A stretch of 64,000 bases of DNA from Exiguobacterium aurantiacum (GTDB lineage Bacteria > Bacillota > Bacilli > Exiguobacteriales > Exiguobacteriaceae), in the NCBI RefSeq assembly GCF_024362205.1, contig NZ_CP101462.1:2824001-2888000 (forward strand). The letters run 5' to 3'. The notes beneath the pieces were generated by a model. The model was not told the origin of the DNA, did not search any database, and was given only the letters and a program-made list of their open reading frames with translations. Position numbers and translations under genes: made by a program. Positions 61,569-64,000 of the stretch are shown here, in pieces. Position 1 is the stretch's first letter. Every line of letters begins with the position of its first letter.

Positions 61569-62003
61569 GTGACCCGTACCGAACATCTAGAAGCTACACG
61601 GATTTTACATCACCTATTTAACGCGTCTTCCTTCGTCGGAATCGACTTCGGTTCCGGTCCAAATCATCACCTACTCTACTTTAAACGAGATGACAACGAG
61701 TCATGGCTCTCGATCGAGGGACCTTGGTACGTCCATTCATCGGGCCCATCGTTCAATGAAGATGAACAACTCCAACACCTCGTCGGACTCCGGCGCGAAC
61801 GTGTCTGTTCCATTCGATTATCTGAAGACAACCCCCACCTTGAACTGTCATTTGAATCCGGAGCCGTCCTGTTCGTGAATGGCTATCATGAGCAGTACGA
61901 GAGTTGGCAGGCCGGGGACGCCCGCCCGCTCGGAGGCGAGCACTTTTTACTCGTCGCCATGCCTCAAGGAGACTTGGCCGTCTTCGCGGAGGAGGATGTC
62001 TGA
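61569..62003 (+). CDS. Hypothetical acidic protein
   Basis: 144 residues, soluble, no family recognised. It starts at GTG 61569 with GAGGTGG at correct spacing; the longer frame to ATG 61530 has no ribosome site. Features: VGIDFGSGPNHHLLYFKRDD, WLSIEGPWYVHS, and an acidic C-terminus. Its stop overlaps the ATG of the 30-residue membrane peptide gene, so the two form an operon. Confidence 0.65.
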   Translation: MTRTEHLEATRILHHLFNASSFVGIDFGSGPNHHLLYFKRDDNESWLSIEGPWYVHSSGPSFNEDEQLQHLVGLRRERVCSIRLSEDNPHLELSFESGAVLFVNGYHEQYESWQAGDARPLGGEHFLLVAMPQGDLAVFAEEDV

Positions 62004-62095
62004 TGGCAGCCTGGACGGAGATACTCACGTATATGTTGATTGCCGGTGGCGTCAGTCTCGCCATCATCGTGTTGCGCAAAGTCACGAAGTCATAA
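62003..62095 (+). CDS. 30-residue single-span membrane peptide
   Basis: The peptide has a short N-terminus (MAAWTEIL), one hydrophobic segment (TYMLIAGGVSLAIIVL) and a basic tail (RKVTKS). The ATG overlaps the previous stop (TGATG), and GGAGGAGG lies 8 nt upstream, a strong ribosome site. A terminator hairpin starts 4 bp after the stop. The size is too small for most gene finders. It could regulate or anchor a membrane partner. Confidence 0.65.
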   Translation: MAAWTEILTYMLIAGGVSLAIIVLRKVTKS

Positions 62096-62098
62096 GAA

Positions 62099-62122
62099 AA
62101 AGAGCGGCCGCAGCCGCTCTTT
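62099..62122. repeat. 24-bp target duplication, left copy (terminator hairpin)
   Basis: AAAGAGCGGC-cgca-GCCGCTCTTT. Identical to the copy at 63818-63841 on the other side of the insertion sequence. It was the terminator of the peptide gene; its plus-strand T-run is now cut to TTT. Confidence 0.92.
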
Positions 62123-62123
62123 C

Positions 62124-62158
62124 AGACTGTAGACAAAACATTGTCTGCAGTCTTTTTT
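62124..62158 (+). terminator. Terminator formed by the left IS end
   Basis: AGACTG-t-AGACAA-aaca-TTGTCT-g-CAGTCT followed by T6. It should stop outside transcription from entering the element and replaces the damaged host terminator. Confidence 0.8.
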
Positions 62159-62362
62159 ATTTGCCCGACCGGGCACAGCTCGCTTTTCTGGGGGCAAGCA
62201 GGGAGCCGCATCGCGACTTTGTCGCTGCTGGGTCTCCCTTTGCTTGCTAATCCCCTGGAAGTCTCGCGTGCCCGCAGTCGGCCCACGCATCAATCCCTCT
62301 TTTCGTAACGTCGTCGCTTTTTTATAATGGGAGATATAGAAACAGTTATGGAGGCGAATCGG
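62159..62362. other. Non-coding 5' part of the insertion sequence
   Basis: About 200 bp between the left-end terminator and the transposase start. It has GC-rich inverted repeats such as GCCCG-acc-GGGCA and should hold the transposase promoter. No gene was seen in it. Confidence 0.5.
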
Positions 62363-63730
62363 ATGATCAGGAAATCAACAGAATCGGAAACCAATCGGAC
62401 ACAACTGGAAATGGTCACGCTCGACGAGCTTGTGCCAGCGGACCATCTGGTCCGAAAAATCGAGGCGGTGATCGACTTTGAGTTCATCTATCCGCTCGTG
62501 GAGGACTTATATTCTGAGGACCGTGGCCGGCCAAGCGTCGACCCTGTCGTCCTGATCAAGATGGCCTTCCTTCAGTACCTGTTCGGTATCCGATCCATGC
62601 GACAGACGATTCGTGAGATCGAGACGAACGTCGCATACCGTTGGTTTCTCGGGTTCGGGTTCACGGACAAGGTGCCACATTTCTCGACGTTCGGGAAGAA
62701 CTATGTGCGTCGGTTCCAGTACACGAGCTTGTTCGACGACATCTTCTATCATATCCTTGAACAGGCTGCTGACGCAGGGTTCATCGATCGTGCCGTCCTA
62801 TTCGTCGACTCGACACACGTCAAAGCGAACGCAAACAAGCGGAAGCTCGTCAAGAAGACCGTCCGGCAAGAGGTGAAGCACTATCAAGAACAACTCGATG
62901 CCGAGGTCGAGCGAGACCGCGAAGAAAGTGGAAAGAAGCCCTTAGGGCCAAAAAAGAATCAGGCGGAGGAGACGAAGGAAATCAAGGTCAGCACGACAGA
63001 CCCTGAGAGTGGATATTACGTGAAGGGTGAGCGTGAGAAGCAGTTCGCTTACTCGGTCCATGCGGCGAGCGACGCCCATGGGTTCGTGCTCGGTGCTATC
63101 GTCACACCGGGTAACGTGCACGATAGTGTAGCGTTCCCCGATCTGCTCGACAAGGTCTCCGACCGCCTGATTCAACCGTTCGCCGTCGCCGCCGACTCCG
63201 CCTATAAAAATCCGGCCATTGCCAAGCTGCTGATTGACCGTGGGATCCTGCCGGTCTTCCCATACACCCGCCCGAAGGGTAAGAAGGGCGCCTTCAAGAC
63301 CAAGGATTTCATCTACGACGAGCACCATGACGTCTACATCTGCCCAAACAACGAGTTATTAACGTACAGCACGACGATGCGCGAGGGGAAACGCAAGTAC
63401 GTCTCGAATCCTGCGGTTTGTGTGAACTGCCCGCTGCTCGAGCAGTGCACGAAGAGCCAGAAGCACCAGCGGATCATCGAGCGGCACCTCTGGCAACCCT
63501 ATATGGACGAGGTCGAAGACCTCCGCCACACGGAATTGAACCGCAACATCTATGACCGTCGTAAACAGACGGTCGAGCGCGTGTTCGCGGACGCAAAAGA
63601 GAAGCATGGCATGCGTTGGACCCGTTATCGGGGACTTGAAAAAGTTTCAATGCAGGCGATGCTTACTTTTGCTGCCCTCAATCTTAAGAAGATGGCGGGC
63701 TGGGCATGGAAGAACGCCCAGCCCGCCTGA
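62363..63730 (+). CDS. IS1182-family transposase
   Basis: 455 residues from ATG 62363 (GGAGG 8 nt upstream). The N-terminal DUF772-like domain (LVPADHLVRKIEAVIDF, RPSVDPVVLIKMAFLQYLFGIRSMRQTIREIE) is followed by a DDE nuclease: VDSTHVKANANK (first D), AADSAYKNP (second D) and ERVFADAKEKHGMRWTRYRG (E). A cysteine group CPNNE ... CVNCPLLEQCTKS lies between the last two. Full length, no frameshift. Confidence 0.95.
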   Translation: MIRKSTESETNRTQLEMVTLDELVPADHLVRKIEAVIDFEFIYPLVEDLYSEDRGRPSVDPVVLIKMAFLQYLFGIRSMRQTIREIETNVAYRWFLGFGFTDKVPHFSTFGKNYVRRFQYTSLFDDIFYHILEQAADAGFIDRAVLFVDSTHVKANANKRKLVKKTVRQEVKHYQEQLDAEVERDREESGKKPLGPKKNQAEETKEIKVSTTDPESGYYVKGEREKQFAYSVHAASDAHGFVLGAIVTPGNVHDSVAFPDLLDKVSDRLIQPFAVAADSAYKNPAIAKLLIDRGILPVFPYTRPKGKKGAFKTKDFIYDEHHDVYICPNNELLTYSTTMREGKRKYVSNPAVCVNCPLLEQCTKSQKHQRIIERHLWQPYMDEVEDLRHTELNRNIYDRRKQTVERVFADAKEKHGMRWTRYRGLEKVSMQAMLTFAALNLKKMAGWAWKNAQPA

Positions 63731-63770
63731 AAAGGGGCTCGGGCAGAGCGCCTCAAGGCCCGAAAACGAC

Positions 63771-63805
63771 AAAGTCACGTTTCAGTTCGCCTGAAACGTG
63801 ACTTT
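63771..63805 (+). terminator. Hairpin at the right end of the IS
   Basis: AAAGTCACGTTTCAG-ttcgc-CTGAAACGTGACTTT, a perfect 15-bp stem just inside the right inverted repeat, with only T3 after it. Confidence 0.65.
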
Positions 63806-63817
63806 GTCTACAATCTG

Positions 63818-63841
63818 AAAGAGCGGCCGCAGCCGCTCTTT
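63818..63841. repeat. 24-bp target duplication, right copy (terminator hairpin)
   Basis: Same hairpin as at 62099-62122. On the plus strand it still has its long T-run; on the minus strand, where it serves the glucosidase gene, the T-run is cut to TTT by the IS end. Confidence 0.92.
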
Positions 63842-63842
63842 T

Positions 63843-64000
<158 letters not shown>

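Larger units (their letters stand above)
62123..63817 (+). mobile_element. IS1182-family insertion sequence
   Basis: 1695 bp. Terminal inverted repeats CAGACTGTAGACAAA (left) and, reversed, CAGATTGTAGACAAA (right) differ at one base. A single transposase gene fills most of it. The element is flanked by a perfect 24-bp duplication that is itself a hairpin. The ends look intact, so it may still be active. Confidence 0.92.

Overview
The window looks like chromosomal DNA of a low-to-moderate GC Gram-positive bacterium (Bacillota). Shine-Dalgarno sites are of the AGGAGG type, the CcpA (cre), Fur and Fnr boxes follow Bacillus patterns, and Fnr carries its iron-sulfur cysteines at the C-terminus as in Bacillus subtilis. 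The gene mix (SwrC-like RND pump, SpoIIM-family protein, many GTG/TTG starts, codons rich in GAC/GTC/CTC) is most like Exiguobacterium; that genus name is inference. No rRNA, tRNA, CRISPR array or prophage was seen. No gap between genes exceeds 300 bp.

Layout. 1-9.9 kb: the end of an MFS exporter, small membrane and stress proteins (DUF3817, DoxX, PNPOx-like, cold shock), a beta-helix glycosidase-like protein, a flavodoxin, an oligo-1,6-glucosidase with a divergent AraC regulator, and a wall-anchored duplicated protein beside its own class F-like sortase. 10-13.6 kb: a Fur-controlled ferric iron ABC importer. 13.7-17.5 kb: TetR regulator and RND pump. 17.5-27.5 kb: housekeeping genes (YwqG-like, LrgA/LrgB-like pair, SDR, PepT, OsmC, SfsA, SpoIIM, ABC-F, YtkA-like lipoprotein, LysM polysaccharide deacetylase).

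27.5-44.1 kb is an anaerobic nitrate-respiration island. It holds nine tightly overlapping molybdenum cofactor genes, narK, fnr, an FNR-controlled orphan gene, a six-gene operon for an unusual nitrate reductase (NapA/Nas-type catalytic subunit without an export signal, a four-cluster ferredoxin, a Rieske protein, a membrane cytochrome b-like subunit, a CxxC protein and a 67-residue membrane peptide), molybdate transport genes modAB, and the iron-sulfur repair protein Ric. Five promoters here each have an FNR-like 16-bp box exactly 21 bp from a -10 element, so the island reads as one regulon: nitrate import, molybdate import, cofactor synthesis, reductase and nitrosative-damage repair.

44-52 kb: glyoxylate shunt (aceA, glcB and a small cysteine-rich protein between them) sharing a TGTTATATAACA motif, then a MarR/nitroreductase pair, a second nitroreductase, a methyltransferase and ecsAB. 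52-59 kb: a beta-glucoside PTS operon under GntR and CcpA control, divergent from a gene that fuses mannose-6-phosphate isomerase to a ROK sugar kinase, followed by a second ROK kinase. 59-64 kb: a GGDEF protein, hypothetical genes including a 30-residue membrane peptide, and an IS1182-family element that has entered a bidirectional terminator and duplicated the whole 24-bp hairpin. The window ends inside a second 6-phospho-beta-glucosidase.

The strongest leads are the nitrate reductase complex with its CxxC paralogue pair, the FNR-regulated orphan gene, the ManA-ROK fusion, and the hairpin-targeting insertion sequence.
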